64,000 nucleotides of DNA from Paragonimus westermani (taxonomy: Eukaryota > Platyhelminthes > Trematoda > Plagiorchiida > Troglotrematidae): assembly GCA_008508345.1 (NCBI GenBank), contig QNGE01000427.1, forward strand, positions 168,044 through 232,043, in the 5' to 3' direction. Made by a program: the position numbers and the translations under genes. The notes beneath the pieces were generated by a model, which had not been told where the DNA came from, did no database searches, and saw only the letters and a program-made list of their open reading frames with translations. How positions within the stretch are numbered: the stretch's first letter is position 1; every line of letters begins with the position of its first letter. This document shows, in pieces, positions 1-11,910 of the stretch.

Positions 1-517
1 GTATTCAAAAAGCACTTCTATCCATACAGTACGTTGTTGTTAACTATGACCGCATTTGCTCTAGACCGTTTCCCAATCCATCGACGATGGCTTGCTGAAT
101 ACAATCTACCCAAAAGTAGTATGTTCCGCCGAGAGGTGACGGTCGCCGGCAGCAATACATTTCAACTTGATTACAAAATGTTGCATCACAGGTTAGCCAA
201 GCTGCACGATGTAAACCCCCGGACAGGAAGCCGCGTTTTCAAGGCTATCATAGCTTTTACGCACCAGTCCATTGGAACAGCTAAGGCAGCCTCACCACAC
301 ACAGACTTCCCCCTTCTTCCGTCGTGCAATGCAAAACAGCCGAGGTGGGAAAAGAATGTTCACATGGGTGCGCCCTGTGGATATTGTGGTAACCCCGTTA
401 ATACGAATGGTTATCGGTGCGATAAAGACCAGTTATTTTTCCATATGGAGTGCATGGATAATGCTGACATATCGCACTGCCGCTTCTGCACAGGGCAGTT
501 ACAACCTCCCTCGCCAG
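1..517 (+). CDS. Exon with a RING/treble-clef-like Cys/His cluster
   Basis: Frame 1 is open from the window edge to 528, but a consensus donor (CCAG|GTAAGT) at 518 ends the exon. Near its 3' end lie a CGYC pair, a single Cys ten residues later, FHMEC (H-x2-C) and HCRFC. That is a C-x2-C-x10-C-x7-H-x2-C-x8-C-x2-C layout, enough ligands for one or two zinc ions. It recalls RING-like domains such as that of the SMC5/6 subunit NSE1, but the upstream residues do not match what I know of that family, so no name is given. The first 110 residues are basic and rich in aromatic residues, with no motif I recognise. The exon continues to the left of the window. Confidence 0.55.
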
Positions 518-1698
518 GTAAGTTATGATATCATTAACTATGCATGTTCAGTTGCATCGACCTCAAACACGGTGCCAACTCCAACGTTGAAACGAAAACA
601 CGGGCCGTGTGCAGCTCCAGTATTCATTGATGATAAATCTGAAGATGAGTTTCGCGTTGTTACCCCAAGCAAGCGGGTCCAAGTGAGTGTTCACAAATGA
701 CAACACAGACGCCATCGGCAAACGTAAGTGATACCCCACTCAACATGTTACATACGGTTTAACTGTAGACCAGCATGCACAGCAAGAGGAGGACTTCTAA
801 TGAAGCGAGACAGAAAGCATGCAGCCTTCCTGATTTCCGACGGAATATTCTAGATAATGATAACATGTTAATATAACAAACGTATTTCGATATTTCAATA
901 CCGTGATGTTCTCTCTGGGGGTGCACGTAGGTCGTGGCGTTGTGACTATAGGGTGCACGTAGGCTGACCGTCGAACTTTCAACCCCGAATGGCTTCATGC
1001 ATTACAGTTCCTCACTTCTCGTTGAATCGCTTTTCTTTCCGGGAGCAAGTGTATTACGTCTTCTTGGTGATGAGGTAACTTAAGTATTTTACACATTTTC
1101 TGGTTTCCTTAAGGCCAAAGCAGCTTACGCCGATTACGGTGAGCAATATCTACCGTAAGCAAATCACGCCGGGATCCACCCGCATTATATTCAGAAATCA
1201 TCAGCTGCGGCCTTATCTTCTTATTACCGGCGCCCCAAAAATTCAGTGGTTTCCCATCGCACGTGAGAATGATCATAATGACCCAAACTTATCGACTGTC
1301 GGCACATATTTCAAGGAATATCGAGTGAAAAGTCTTCAGAAAAATGGCTTACAACTTATACGGTGCATGTTCGTTATTCATTGGTCCCTTATTCCCTCTA
1401 TCAACCAGATCGCAAAACTTCAGCTATCTCGTCAACATATTTCGCTGTTAATTTAGCGCAAACCCTTAGCGTCCTTGATAAACATTATTTGCGGATTAAA
1501 ACAAAGAAATTATTACAGTACAATAGGCATATTCCATACTTTCCTAAATATTTCGTCCACAATTACTCCCAGGATATTCCAAACCCATATATTCACGGTA
1601 AATTGGCTACAGCATAAACTCCCTGCGGATAAATTTCAGCTAGACCTACCAACGTTTTCATGGGTGCTTCTGGCCGACAACCTTCATCACATGCATGA
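1..1698 (+). CDS. 3' part of an unidentified compact multi-exon gene with very short introns
   Basis: Gene-level entry. Proposed exons are 1-517, 552-682, 769-866, 1008-1074, 1114-1154, 1195-1262, 1316-1597 and 1640-1698, ending at TGA 1696-1698. The introns are 34, 86, 141, 39, 40, 53 and 42 nt, and all start with GT and end with AG. The reading phase is carried without a stop through all eight exons, which is hard to obtain by chance. The protein has a Cys/His cluster in the first exon, a charged Ser/Pro-rich stretch in the second (KRKHG, FIDDKSEDEF, TPSKRV) that looks like a disordered nuclear segment, and an aromatic, basic C-terminal region. I do not recognise the family. The start lies left of the window. 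The weakest links are the junctions at 682/769 and 866/1008: simpler readings end the frame at 698-700 or 874-876, making 1008-1698 a separate gene. Confidence 0.5.
552..682 (+). CDS. Exon coding a charged, Ser/Thr/Pro-rich segment
   Basis: It follows a 34-nt intron (518-551) that runs from GTAAGT to TGTTCAG. One base from the previous exon plus two here make a valine codon, and the frame continues for 43 codons. The product is rich in Ser, Thr, Pro, Lys and Asp/Glu, typical of an unstructured nuclear linker. A GTGAGT donor begins at 683. If that donor is not used, the frame stops at TGA 698-700. A 15-nt microexon (709-723) flanked by CACAG and GTAAGT could also be inserted in phase, but it would need a 26-nt intron, which is very short. 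Confidence 0.5.
769..866 (+). CDS. Basic exon, 32 codons
   Basis: The acceptor is TTTAACTGTAG, ending at 768. The frame gives a basic segment (SKRRTSNEARQK, then SLPDFRRN). A weak GTTAAT donor at 867 would leave two bases that join the exon at 1008 in an open frame. Read on instead of spliced, it stops at TAA 874-876. Both endings are possible. The stretch 867-1007 would then be intron; it contains two GTGCACGTAGG repeats (930 and 951 region). Confidence 0.35.
1008..1262 (+). CDS. Three short exons separated by 39-nt and 40-nt introns
   Basis: The exons are 1008-1074, 1114-1154 and 1195-1262. Acceptors are GCATTACAG, TTTCCTTAAG and ATATTCAG; donors are GTAACT, GTAAGC and GTGAGA. The joined frame is open and reads as a folded protein segment (VESLFFPGASVLRLLGDE, then AKAAYADYGEQYLP, then LLITGAPKIQWFPIA). 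The alternative donor GTGAGC at 1139 is also usable but would give a different frame. The matched 39/40-nt intron sizes are the main support. I do not recognise the fold. Confidence 0.45.
1316..1597 (+). CDS. Long aromatic/basic exon of the compact gene
   Basis: It is joined to the previous exon over a 53-nt intron (1263-1315). The frame is open for 94 codons and is rich in Tyr, Lys, His and Phe (DKHYLRIKTKKLL, HIPYFPKYFVHNYSQD). The donor CACG|GTAAAT at 1598 starts a 42-nt intron. If unspliced, the frame stops at TAA 1615-1617. An overlapping frame starting at 1139 is also open through the proposed introns and cannot be excluded. It contains a GTYFKEYRV stretch that superficially recalls PAZ domains. 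Confidence 0.45.
1640..1698 (+). CDS. Terminal exon, 18 codons plus stop
   Basis: The acceptor is AAATTTCAG at 1639. The exon adds a Gly/Ser/Arg-rich tail ending in SSHA and stops at TGA 1696-1698. A possible polyadenylation hexamer ATTAAA lies about 95 nt downstream, at 1794-1799. AATAAA itself is not seen nearby. Confidence 0.4.
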
Positions 1699-4600
1699 AA
1701 AGACTAGCGAAAAAATGCAGAAGGAATGTCTGCTTCTCTTATTCACAGGAGGCTTGTTTTATTGCTCTGTTTCAGAGTGCAATAATGTACAAAATTAAAT
1801 CTATCATTCGATTATCGAGGTAACGACGTGGTCTGTTTTTCTGCCGATATTTTGAGAAATGCACGGATGTGTTAGCCTCCACAGTCTAATTGTCTCAATT
1901 TGATTTTTTGTAAGATTTCGTGTGCGAAAACACCTCTGTATCGTGACGTTGGGACCTCGTTTGCAGCTGAAGTGCTTCGAATCGGACACAACTTGTTCGA
2001 TTCAATAACAAAGAATATCCATTACCGCCTAATAATGTATTCCATACGGCGTTTAATGGAGAGAATGTTCGCACAGATGTTACAAGAGATGAATTGATTC
2101 ACCGCTTCTAACATATGAATTTACAGTGAAATCATAACAACCTAAATAGGTTGCTGTGATTTCATTGCAACTTCATGGTGACAAATATCATTGAACGATG
2201 GTGAATATTTCAAGTCATCAAGTTAACATTAAAGAAATTGCTGCAGCAGCAGATCGACTGACTGTTTTATTGGGTTCGGTAAGAGAGGTGTCATTCATCC
2301 GGTAGGAATCTTCGTGATAGATAAAAGTTCTGAATGGAAGCCCTACTTAAGATGGCAGCCTGTTGTGGTCATGACTGCAGTCATTACTGCAGCAACGTGT
2401 CTCTGCTCAGTACACTCCTACTTCACTCGTTTATGCATCTTTTACCTATTTTGACCTTTTTAGTACAGTTTTATTTTTCAAGCGGCGGTTTAGGCCATCA
2501 TAACTCTTAGATAGGTCCAAGGCCGTTGTGAAGAAATATATCATAATAGACGTATTAATATTCTGAATTCAGAATGGAATTGAAAATGGAATATCCCGGG
2601 TGATATTAAAATTGCAATAAAATTCGATTTAAGTAACGTTTCAAAAAAAAAACTTTTCGGTCACACCGGTAAACCATTAATAAGTGTTAAACAGGTGACC
2701 ATTGTAAAGCTAATTAAACCTGTGTTAATTTCGGGCCACCACTAAAAGGTATACCTATAGGTCTCTGCAAATCACCGCTACTTAGCTTGATCATATGGTA
2801 AATGTGGTGAGAAAAGCAAAGCAGTTTCCTCGTTCTCAAACAAAGTACTACGGAATTAAGCACACAAGAAAAACAACCGACCAATATATACATATATTCA
2901 TATATATATATGTATATATATATAATGCACATGAACCATGTCAAGTTGTAGCGTAACTAGACTATTATCCACAAATGGGGAAATCAATTTAACGAATACA
3001 GTAAGAACGCATTTAATGTTATCAGTTTCTGTACCACAGATATATAAGCTGCCACTACATTCATCGTAAAATTTGCGGACGAACTACTCAAGACACTTTG
3101 AAACTATCTTTTTGTGATAACGGTGTACACTAGTAGCACGTTGTAATAGCTAACTTGTGACTATATACCGTTATGTGATCTCCGTTTGTAGACCAAGTTA
3201 ATTTCACGTGTTGCACGGGCTAAAAATAAGTATATATTGAATACGAAATTATAAGATCTTATTCATTTCGTTTAAACTAAGAACTGTATCTTATTACTTT
3301 CAGCTTCGATTCATCTTGGTGATAGCCACTTCTGAAACTGTAAAGTTATTTGTGAATAATGGTCTATGCGTTGTCGGTTATTCAAAGGTTTCCTAAAGTG
3401 TTCGAAAGTGGATAACGTATGAAACAATATTTCATGTTTAACCGTTCCCAATAATACTCAGAGTTCCCAAATAAATGCAGTAGAAGCTCAATGAACCCTA
3501 ACATGCACCTGATGATGTAAGTCCTGTTAGCACATGTGGACGGAAACCGCATCAGACAAGCCTTTATAGTTCGTTTTAATCGCGTATTTTTACCAGTCAA
3601 ACCCAGCAGGACCCCACCTTGAAATGAAATAGTATGCCACTGTGTTCCAGTTAAATTCAAAAGTGCTCCGCGTTGTCCAATGTTTATCACCATGTAACTG
3701 CGATATATGTTACTATAACTTAATAGAGTTAAGCTACAGTAAATACTCTGAGTACACTATTACGGTTGATACACATTCACAATACGTCTGTAGGCGTATC
3801 GTTGGTCTTGTTTGTTCTATCTGGTTAGCGACATTGCACGTTGTGACCAGCTGATTGCAATTGATGTCACCTTGACTTCAAACACACACCGAAAATGCTG
3901 TAAGGTCATCCTGTGTTGAACCATCACCCGATTTCATTTTGTGCCGGTTAACTAACTACTGATGATCGCCAGCGTCCCTCGAATAGTTCCATTTTATTTG
4001 AGTGGGCGTGCGGATTCCATCTAAGTTGCTATAATCTGATGCACTTCGATCAAAAGACCTTAGCAGATTTGAGTACGCAATACAAATGTGATCAACTTCC
4101 TACCAACGGAAGAGGGTTTTGAGTAATTTTTTAAATATATGATTCATTTGCATCAAAATATTATCTATTTAACAGTTCAAAAACGGAAAATCAAGATCAA
4201 GCGATAGTTTTTGCAACTGTCAGTGACAAAAAGCTGATTTTACAGTCCTTCGAAGTGTAATGCACCTAGTCTTAAGGATAAAGTGGCCAATTAAGATAAC
4301 TTACATCAAATTACGCGTCAAAATTTGTAGTGTTGGAAGGATGGCAGAATTGTGACTCCATTTTCTCACAATCATTTCAGGCCTGATCAAGTTTTATCCT
4401 CTCTTAAGTGCTGTACCAGATTTTTACAAGAAGCAGACTTTTACGAACTGTATCAGCTGAAAAAGAAACGCGGTATTAATGCGACGCTTTTCGTCTGTAT
4501 GTTTGGCAGCAAACACGTGGCTAGATTAATCCGAGTTTGACTAGACTGCCGCCTTTTAAAAATACACCAGGCTGTCGAACGTAAACAAAGATAGAAGGCT

Positions 4601-7460
4601 AATGAAAAAGTGGTCGAAAAACCAAGAAACTGGTTTATTTCATCCTATTGAATAAAGGTTTGATTCACATAACCTACAGTTCACTTAGATACCGTAAAGT
4701 TGATGTGCCGTTGCGATGGCGAAAGAAGCTTGGCCTATGAATTTGCTTTTTGCACGCACTCACGTATAGACTGCGCTAAAACACGGACCACGGGCGCGTA
4801 CACTCATTTGTACGGCTGACGTGCATTCACACACATTGGATAGCAACACGTTTTCATCAGTCATGATGGCACGTCCCCCATACACACCCCGCATACACAC
4901 TATCCCAGTAGTCGCTTCTGGTTCATCCTCCTCATGGTGTTGAGGCTCATCTTTTAGTTTCCGAATGTATGCACCATACTACTCATGAAGGAGGCTGACT
5001 GTTATGCAACAGTGTGAATTACCACTGTAAAAGGAACAGAAACTCATTAGTGCATAGCTTGTTTGATCGTTCATCTACTACGTCACATGCATCTACAGGC
5101 GTATACATTCTTTTAAAGTCCGGTTTTAGAATGACTAGTCTTCATCAGCAGACCATCTGAGGAAAAATACACCAAAATGCAAACCGCTTTTAGCGGTTTC
5201 TGAGGCGATTGGACTTGAGAAGACTATTGTTACGCATACACAAAGTCTATAGGCCTATCAGCGTTTCGATAAGCACCACACCTCAGATTCTAAATTTTAA
5301 ATGAAGAAATGTTTTGAGGCTGAATTTTGGGTTCCTTCAAGATAGACTGTTAGCATCGTTGTTTAGGATTTTGAAATTCGTGTATACGGCGCCTTCCACC
5401 GAAGCTTGCTAACTAAACACAATGTAATTCCTGAAACCTCATTGTTGGAACTTGCATGTGTAGCTCAACAAGCGGAACTTTTGTCAATCAAGCTGGAGAA
5501 AGAACAAAATAAAAAGATGGAATTTAGAAAAGCCAGAATCATTGGGGCGAAAAGTGTGAGATATTAAATCTCGTGCTCTGGGGAGTAAGAGGTGATGATA
5601 CAGTAGCTTTCAATTAAAATGCAGCGGTTGATCACAAATCCACAATTTAATCGAATACGGGTGTAAAAATACATGAAGCCTACTTAGTATATTCGAAAAA
5701 GGAGGCTTGTAAAAAAGCGAACGATTTTGGTGCGTCAGTAAAAACTGATTTGCTGAGATAGCGGTTGAAGTACATCATAACCGTGTTGGTAGTGTGCGCC
5801 TGAAGTAACTATAAAAGTGGAGGCAGAGAAACAACGAAAAATTGGTGTCCATCCACTTCAAACGAGTGTCCGTGGGTGAGTTCAATTCAGTGGATGTAGT
5901 CTGGTTATTAATAGTCACAAATGCTGTTTGAGACTCACACCTTTTCACGTGGATTATCGCGAGTTTGTTTAGATACCGTGGATTTTGGAGGCAAGTCTTG
6001 CAGAGTGTAAGAAAGTTTTCTACACTCTCTACTAACTCCCAGTTTGATACTGCAAACCTGGTAATCGACAAAACACAGTCAATGAACACAAGTACATTAA
6101 AATCCACTGCTATAAAGATAAGGTGTCTGTCACTTGGAACCCGAGGAGTTGCCTGCTGTTTCAATGTAGCTGGTTTGTGTTCACCTGGCTCCAGTTGCGA
6201 AGACAATGTACGAAACTTTCATTTTTGATAATTTTGCCCAGCTAATTTGAACTTGTTTTCTTTCAATCACACTTAATCGCAATTTTCGCACTCAGACAAT
6301 CCCTTATACTACTGTGACACCTGAAAGTAAAAGTTATCTCAATCCTATAGTTGCGTAAGCATTAGCAAATCTCCAGTGTGTACTGATCTCATTAGTTTTA
6401 AACTACTGAATTATCAAACTTTTCATCGGTGTCCAGATTAATCTTTCAGGCTCTCATCGCGATACACAAGAAAGTTGCATTTCTTTACGACCAGGAAACA
6501 CTTCAGATTCATTACTGATAAGTAGTTTGCAAGATTTGATAATTTTGAAGAGACCCGATTGCAGAAAATTTGGACTTTGGCTTGATTTGATTTAGGCATT
6601 CACACCGTATCCCAATGGACAGCACAGTTTTGAATTTATCACCGGTATTTAATTAGAATTTAGACAAAAGCTGGTATCAGTTCTAAGTATTGCTGTGTCG
6701 CCATTTGTTCTGTGACAGGTGCTTGATGTCCGCAGCAAACAGATTAACAAACTCAGCTGTTTAGGACGAGGACAAGTAGCTCATCAGAAGAACCAGAAGA
6801 TGTTGATAGTATGATCACGAGATGCTGGCACTGACTATTCGCACCAACACAATTGTCCAATAAAATTCCCATACGTGTTTGTTCATTCATTTTCAGTTCT
6901 TTCGCATTGGCAGGCGCAGGTCTTTTATTAACCGCTCAGAATCAGATAAAATCAACAGAGCACATATGTTATCCCCACTTAAAATGTTGTTTATTGTTGC
7001 TCAAATTATCCTCGTTGAAACCAACTGTGTTCGGATCGTAGTAGCACACTGCGAGTGGAATCTTATTGAGCACATGCTTATGACCATTGCGTAAGCATTC
7101 TTCGATCAGTAAGGTTACTGTTTTCTTGATGCCCTTGACAATTCTCTTTGAGTTCTATTCTGCGCTGAATGGAAACAACCTGCTTAACGTTGATGATCTC
7201 ATTAAGCAACCACGTTACGAATGGTTGTTTATTGCCCGATCATGTTGCCTTGTGTTCCACCATCGTTGTCTCCACCAGTTAGCCCAGATTAACTAGACTG
7301 ATCGCGTAAGCAATACAGCTGTTCACCACGCGTATTGTGGAACGCTCAGAGTGTGCAGTCAATCGGTCAACAAATTGCGATTCACAGCCTGTGATGGTTT
7401 AACCCCTTACTACGCAAGCCAACCAAATATTTATTTTACCAAACATTTTATACTAAGGCC
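1699..7460. other. Probable intergenic region
   Basis: I see no recognisable protein motif, RNA gene or well-supported exon chain here. Open frames reach 143 codons (5775-6206, minus) but overlap open frames on the other strand and have no family signature. A TA-rich microsatellite lies at 2884-2924. The region separates the compact gene from the LIM gene. Confidence 0.4.
2884..2924. repeat. TA-rich microsatellite
   Basis: An imperfect run of TATA/CATA units of about 40 bp. Confidence 0.8.
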
Positions 7461-7469
7461 ACCAACAGT

Positions 7470-7870
7470 TAGGTGGAACTGCATGGTGGTCAGTTGAAAA
7501 CGTGGCCAATAAATATGAGAGTGCTGACTGTTCCGTTGATCAAAGTGGGTAGGTTTCGTGTGTCTGGCTGGGGTCCTAATGATCACCCAAATCGCTGCGT
7601 AGAAATGCTACCCAAGGTGACGGCGTGTTACAGTCCACGGCGTACTTGCATTCACACCATTTCTAGTTCTTTCGCCTAGAACTTTATTTTTATTCAATTT
7701 TGATTTTACTTTTAACTTTTTTGAAACAATTCTTCAAAAACGCTTCATTAGCTTTACTGCTTCTAGGATGTTCTACTGTTTGGGTGGGCGGTGGTCCATA
7801 CCACAGTACCTTCTGGCCAGGCTCATGGCTGTTATAGTGATTAGTTTGTTGCCTGTTATGAATCTGTCAC
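7470..7870 (+). repeat. Anonymous dispersed repeat, copy 1
   Basis: The right part (about 7750-7850) matches 34404-34510 closely. Shared blocks include CTTCTAG, CCACAGTACC, TCTGG, and then CTCATGGCTGTTAT or TTCATGGCTGTTAT. The left part contains GTGACGGCGTGTTACAG and looks like the same unit, but the matching part of the second copy falls in the assembly gap. It is probably the untranslated part of a retroelement. It ends about 30 bp before the acceptor of the first LIM-gene exon. Confidence 0.55.
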
Positions 7871-7936
7871 TGAACATTAAAGTCCTTTAAATTGCAGAGG
7901 AACTGGTCAAAATACAGTAAATTCCACAGTGTTGCC

Positions 7937-7954
7937 ATGAGTAAAGACATCAAA
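7937..7954 (+). CDS. Candidate first coding exon of the LIM gene
   Basis: An ATG at 7937 opens MSKDIK and runs to a consensus AAA|GTAAGT donor at 7955, in phase with the next exon at 15684. A good acceptor (TTTAAATTGCAG) ends at 7897, so the exon is probably 7898-7954 with about 39 nt of leader. The leader is also open in the same frame, so coding could extend further upstream. In flukes an acceptor just before a start codon may receive a trans-spliced leader. Confidence 0.45.
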
Positions 7955-10900
7955 GTAAGTATATAAACAAGTTTTTAAATTGTTGCGTTGTTCAAAATGA
8001 CGGAATAATGAATTAATACCGATTAGCTCATGACTGGATGAAGCGGCAACATATGACAGAATACACAGTCTCAATAACTAAACTAGCAGATCATTTGTAA
8101 CAGAATTGGATGGCGATCATTCACGAGCTGAAACATTTTCGAAGCGTCCGCTGGTACACTGAATAAATAAATAAACCTCGGATATCCTGTACACATTAGA
8201 ATGGTAGAGGCATACTGTGCAAACCAGACTTAAGTACAGTTGTTCACTCGAATGAAACTCAGTGTCTAATTTTTTTGAAAAAATTTCTATATTCTGAATG
8301 AGATAGCTGCTGAATCGATTTGGTTCCTTCTAGAATCATTGCGCTACTGTTAAGATCTTTAATGAAAATTCAATAATGGTTGAAAATTTATTCAGTGTCA
8401 GTAAATATAGTAATTCTATTTATCGGCTTGCCAAGGGACAACACTAGTCAGCACAACTTTGGAGTAGTCGTGTGCACAGCTATACCAATTGTCAGTACAA
8501 AAGTTGCTCTGAAACCTTTCTACGAATACACAGGTATTGTTTATAACGCCGGTAAATGAAACTAGTAGGTTCATTGCACTGCTTGTGAATTGTGGTGTAA
8601 TGGACAGTGTTACGCTTTTATGCAGGCTTTCACGAAAGGTAACCTTTGAAACGTAAATGAATATTTTCGCTACCTGATTCTTTCAGGTAACGCGTGTATT
8701 TTATCGAGTATGGATTAAATAAATTTGGAGAGTACTTTGCGTTACTGCAGGTCTATTGATAGGTTTCGGCATCACGTGACTTGCGATTGTTTTTATTCTA
8801 CATACAGTTGTTAGAAACTTCAGCAATGTTTATATCCGGAAAAAGTGCGCGAAACGATTTTCTCTTACTGTAACAGTCTTGTTGTTTTCAGACACACTGA
8901 TCACATCCGCTCACTAACACGGCATCACTTAACTGCCGTTCAAAAAATGACAGTCAGTTCAGGTGGTCCAGAGGTTATCGTTACTTCGTTTGACTGTTTG
9001 TAAATTATGGGTCACATTTAGGCGAGGTTATGAAAGATACAAAGATACAAAAGCTGGGAACCTGATGACGTGAGCTAACAGAATTTACTGGGCATGTTGG
9101 GCTTGATTGCGGTGAGATTAAGCAATCTCTAAGGCAGCAACTATATGATAGTGCGAACAAAGTATTTATATTAGTTATGAGTAAATAGAGGATGGTCAAA
9201 GTGGTCATATAACGTACCTTCTTATAATTAAAACTGCTCCAGAATTGAAGCGGCAGTACAGTTTACATTGATTTAGTGGATTTTTTCGACCCAGCGCACT
9301 TTGGAGCACATGCACATTTTTCAAGCTGATATGGATTGTAACACTTGGTTCATGTGTGACATCAGTGTACTTAACATAAGTAACACACTGACTGTTTCAT
9401 GCCTTGTCAACTACTGTTCATATAAACCCAATTAATCAATTTTCTGGTAACAACACTGTATATGCGGAACTTCGTTGTGAAAAATAGGTTGTCACTTACT
9501 AAATGCGATCACTACGCACACTTTTCAGTTTTGTTTACATTGCGATGTAACTTTCTGTAAAATTTCAGGAAGGAATTTAAACTCTAGTATCACAATTATT
9601 GTTTCGAAACAACACGTGGTGGATTTGTCAAGTATAGGTATACACCTAATTGCTTTTTAGGGAGTGTTAATCGTCAAGCATGCTAAAAATTTGTTTACTA
9701 AATCTTACTGTGTTGCACAATTTCGTGAATTGTGAATGCAATTGGTGGTTTTACTCACGTTAGGTGTTACTTCCAATGGATAGGACATCACATGAAATTT
9801 TGTTCAATTTACTCTCACCACTGAACTCCGTGCCGTCAGACTGAGCATCGTCTACACATAGTCGACTGATATCTTTCAGATGGATACCAAACAGCTGTAC
9901 CTGTGGTCAAAGTCTTCTTGTCTGTATTATAACGGTAATTGTGGGCTGAACAGCCGGAACCCATTACGCACGGAATTATTTTCAACGGCTGTTTAGGGAG
10001 CAAGTTCTATGTTGCCTTCTAGAATTTTTAATGAGAGTCAGCCAGCTACTTATATTGATGCAGCTTGTACAGCTTGAATGGAAATTTATTCACCAGGTAA
10101 AACAATGCTCCTTGTGATTCAGGTCAATTTAAATTGATATACCGCACATTTATGCGATAACGAGCTTTAATCCTTATAACATTTCTTTTGATCGTGTTGC
10201 TATTGTCGGCCATGTGAGTCATATTAGCCTAATGCCGACTTAATACCGATGCTGTGTACAACAGGTATGTGAATACGCGAAGTCAAATTCGATTATCCCA
10301 GTGATCGTAGCACGCGCCATCTTCTGTAGATTAAATTGTCTTACGTTTAGTTTCATTCACATACGCAGCATCCAGTATACACCCCGGCCGAGCCAGACTA
10401 GTAGGCGTGCACATGCAGGTCTCGCTGTTACAGTCGACTAAAGTTAGCTTGCCAGATGGTTGGATAAGGTGCGACCCTATTCTCTAGGAAGAATGGGTGC
10501 TTCAGTAGTATGAGCCAAAGTATGACGAATGTGAGCTCATAGGAATCAGTTTTACCTATGTATTGAGACATTTTCACCAAAGATGTTAGTGAGCTTATAC
10601 GAAAGGTTGGAAATTCAGAATCAGAAACCAGATATCCCCAGGGAATCATCATCATAATCATCATAGACAGCAATATGTCAGTGGTTCGCGCTAATGCTTA
10701 ACTGCCACACAACCATAAAGAAAAAGCAAACCCTCTATAGGAAGAGAGAAGAAAAAAAAGAAGGGGACGGGAAGGGACCCAACTACTGAGAATAACTACG
10801 TCTATATTCACACATCTAGCATCAAGATGCCTACACCTTGCGAACAAACAACCAAGCTGCAAGTGAGAGTAAGGCGTCATCAGCAAGACAGCTCCTTTAC

Positions 10901-11853
10901 GGCTTTCACTGCCTCTCGTCATCGAATGCACTCACTTCACAGACAACTCAGCCAAGGAACCTAGTCAAGAAAGAAATAAGCATCTGTGACCCAACCTCTA
11001 CACACTGATACCATGGTTTGTGATATCTACTTAAGGATTAGTCTGCCACGATGATCAGAGCCAAAGGACGCCAACACGCCAACATCATGACAAGCGCTTT
11101 GTGCGGCTACGATATACCAATCACTACAGTATCCAGTGTAAACCAGAAGGAATATGTCCTAAAGGCGTTTGAGTGAAGGTCTTTGCAGTCCGATTGGCCA
11201 ATACTATTAGCCGCTAGGTAGGATAATCTGCGGATGAACCCCATACCTTTTGGGAATAAAAAAATTGAGGAGAACCTGAAGGTTTGTTTTGTAACAGAAG
11301 TGTTAAAATACACGACGAGATTCTTCAGTACCGGAGTGTACTTTGTTGCGTCCTATATAAGATTAGGAAAACAAAAAAACAAGTTCGGACTGGAGACGTT
11401 ATAAAACTTTTAACGTACAGAGCAACGGCAAAGTTGAAGAAAAAGAACAACGGACCAACCTGATCCAAATTTATGAAAAGAAGGGTGGGTGTTTTTCCGA
11501 ACGATGAGTTTCGTTGGTTGATACGAATGAAAATAAAGGTGCACATACATAGCCGAGTTAGTCTAATTGTATTCGTCACACTCGCTCTTTTTTGATGGTA
11601 GGTTTCCCATACGCTCATGACCTACCAGCCCGAGATGCCTAGCGAATCCACAGTCGCAGTCATCACTCCACTATTAGGTCCCATCGCCACGACCAGTGAC
11701 AACCGTTTCTTCTGAGTATTGTGAGCTTGCATTTCTGGCCACATACACGCTGCCAGTTGAACGTTTGAGGTTTCTTTCGAGTTCCACTTCTCTAGACGGT
11801 CTGGTCTAAGGACGTGTCCTCCGTGATCTACGTCCGTGGTTACAACGGCACCC

Positions 11854-11910
<57 letters not shown>

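Noticed and set aside
272..700. 142-codon plus-strand frame
   Set aside because: Only its second half (from 552) is coding, as exon 2 of the compact gene; the first half is an out-of-frame shadow of exon 1.
1139..1456. 105-codon frame with a GTYFKEYRV stretch that recalls PAZ domains
   Set aside because: The similarity is limited to a few residues, and the frame runs through well-formed mini-introns used by a better, phase-consistent model.
5775..6206. 143-codon minus-strand frame
   Set aside because: Length is near the maximum expected by chance in 64 kb of this composition; no motif, and the opposite strand is also open.
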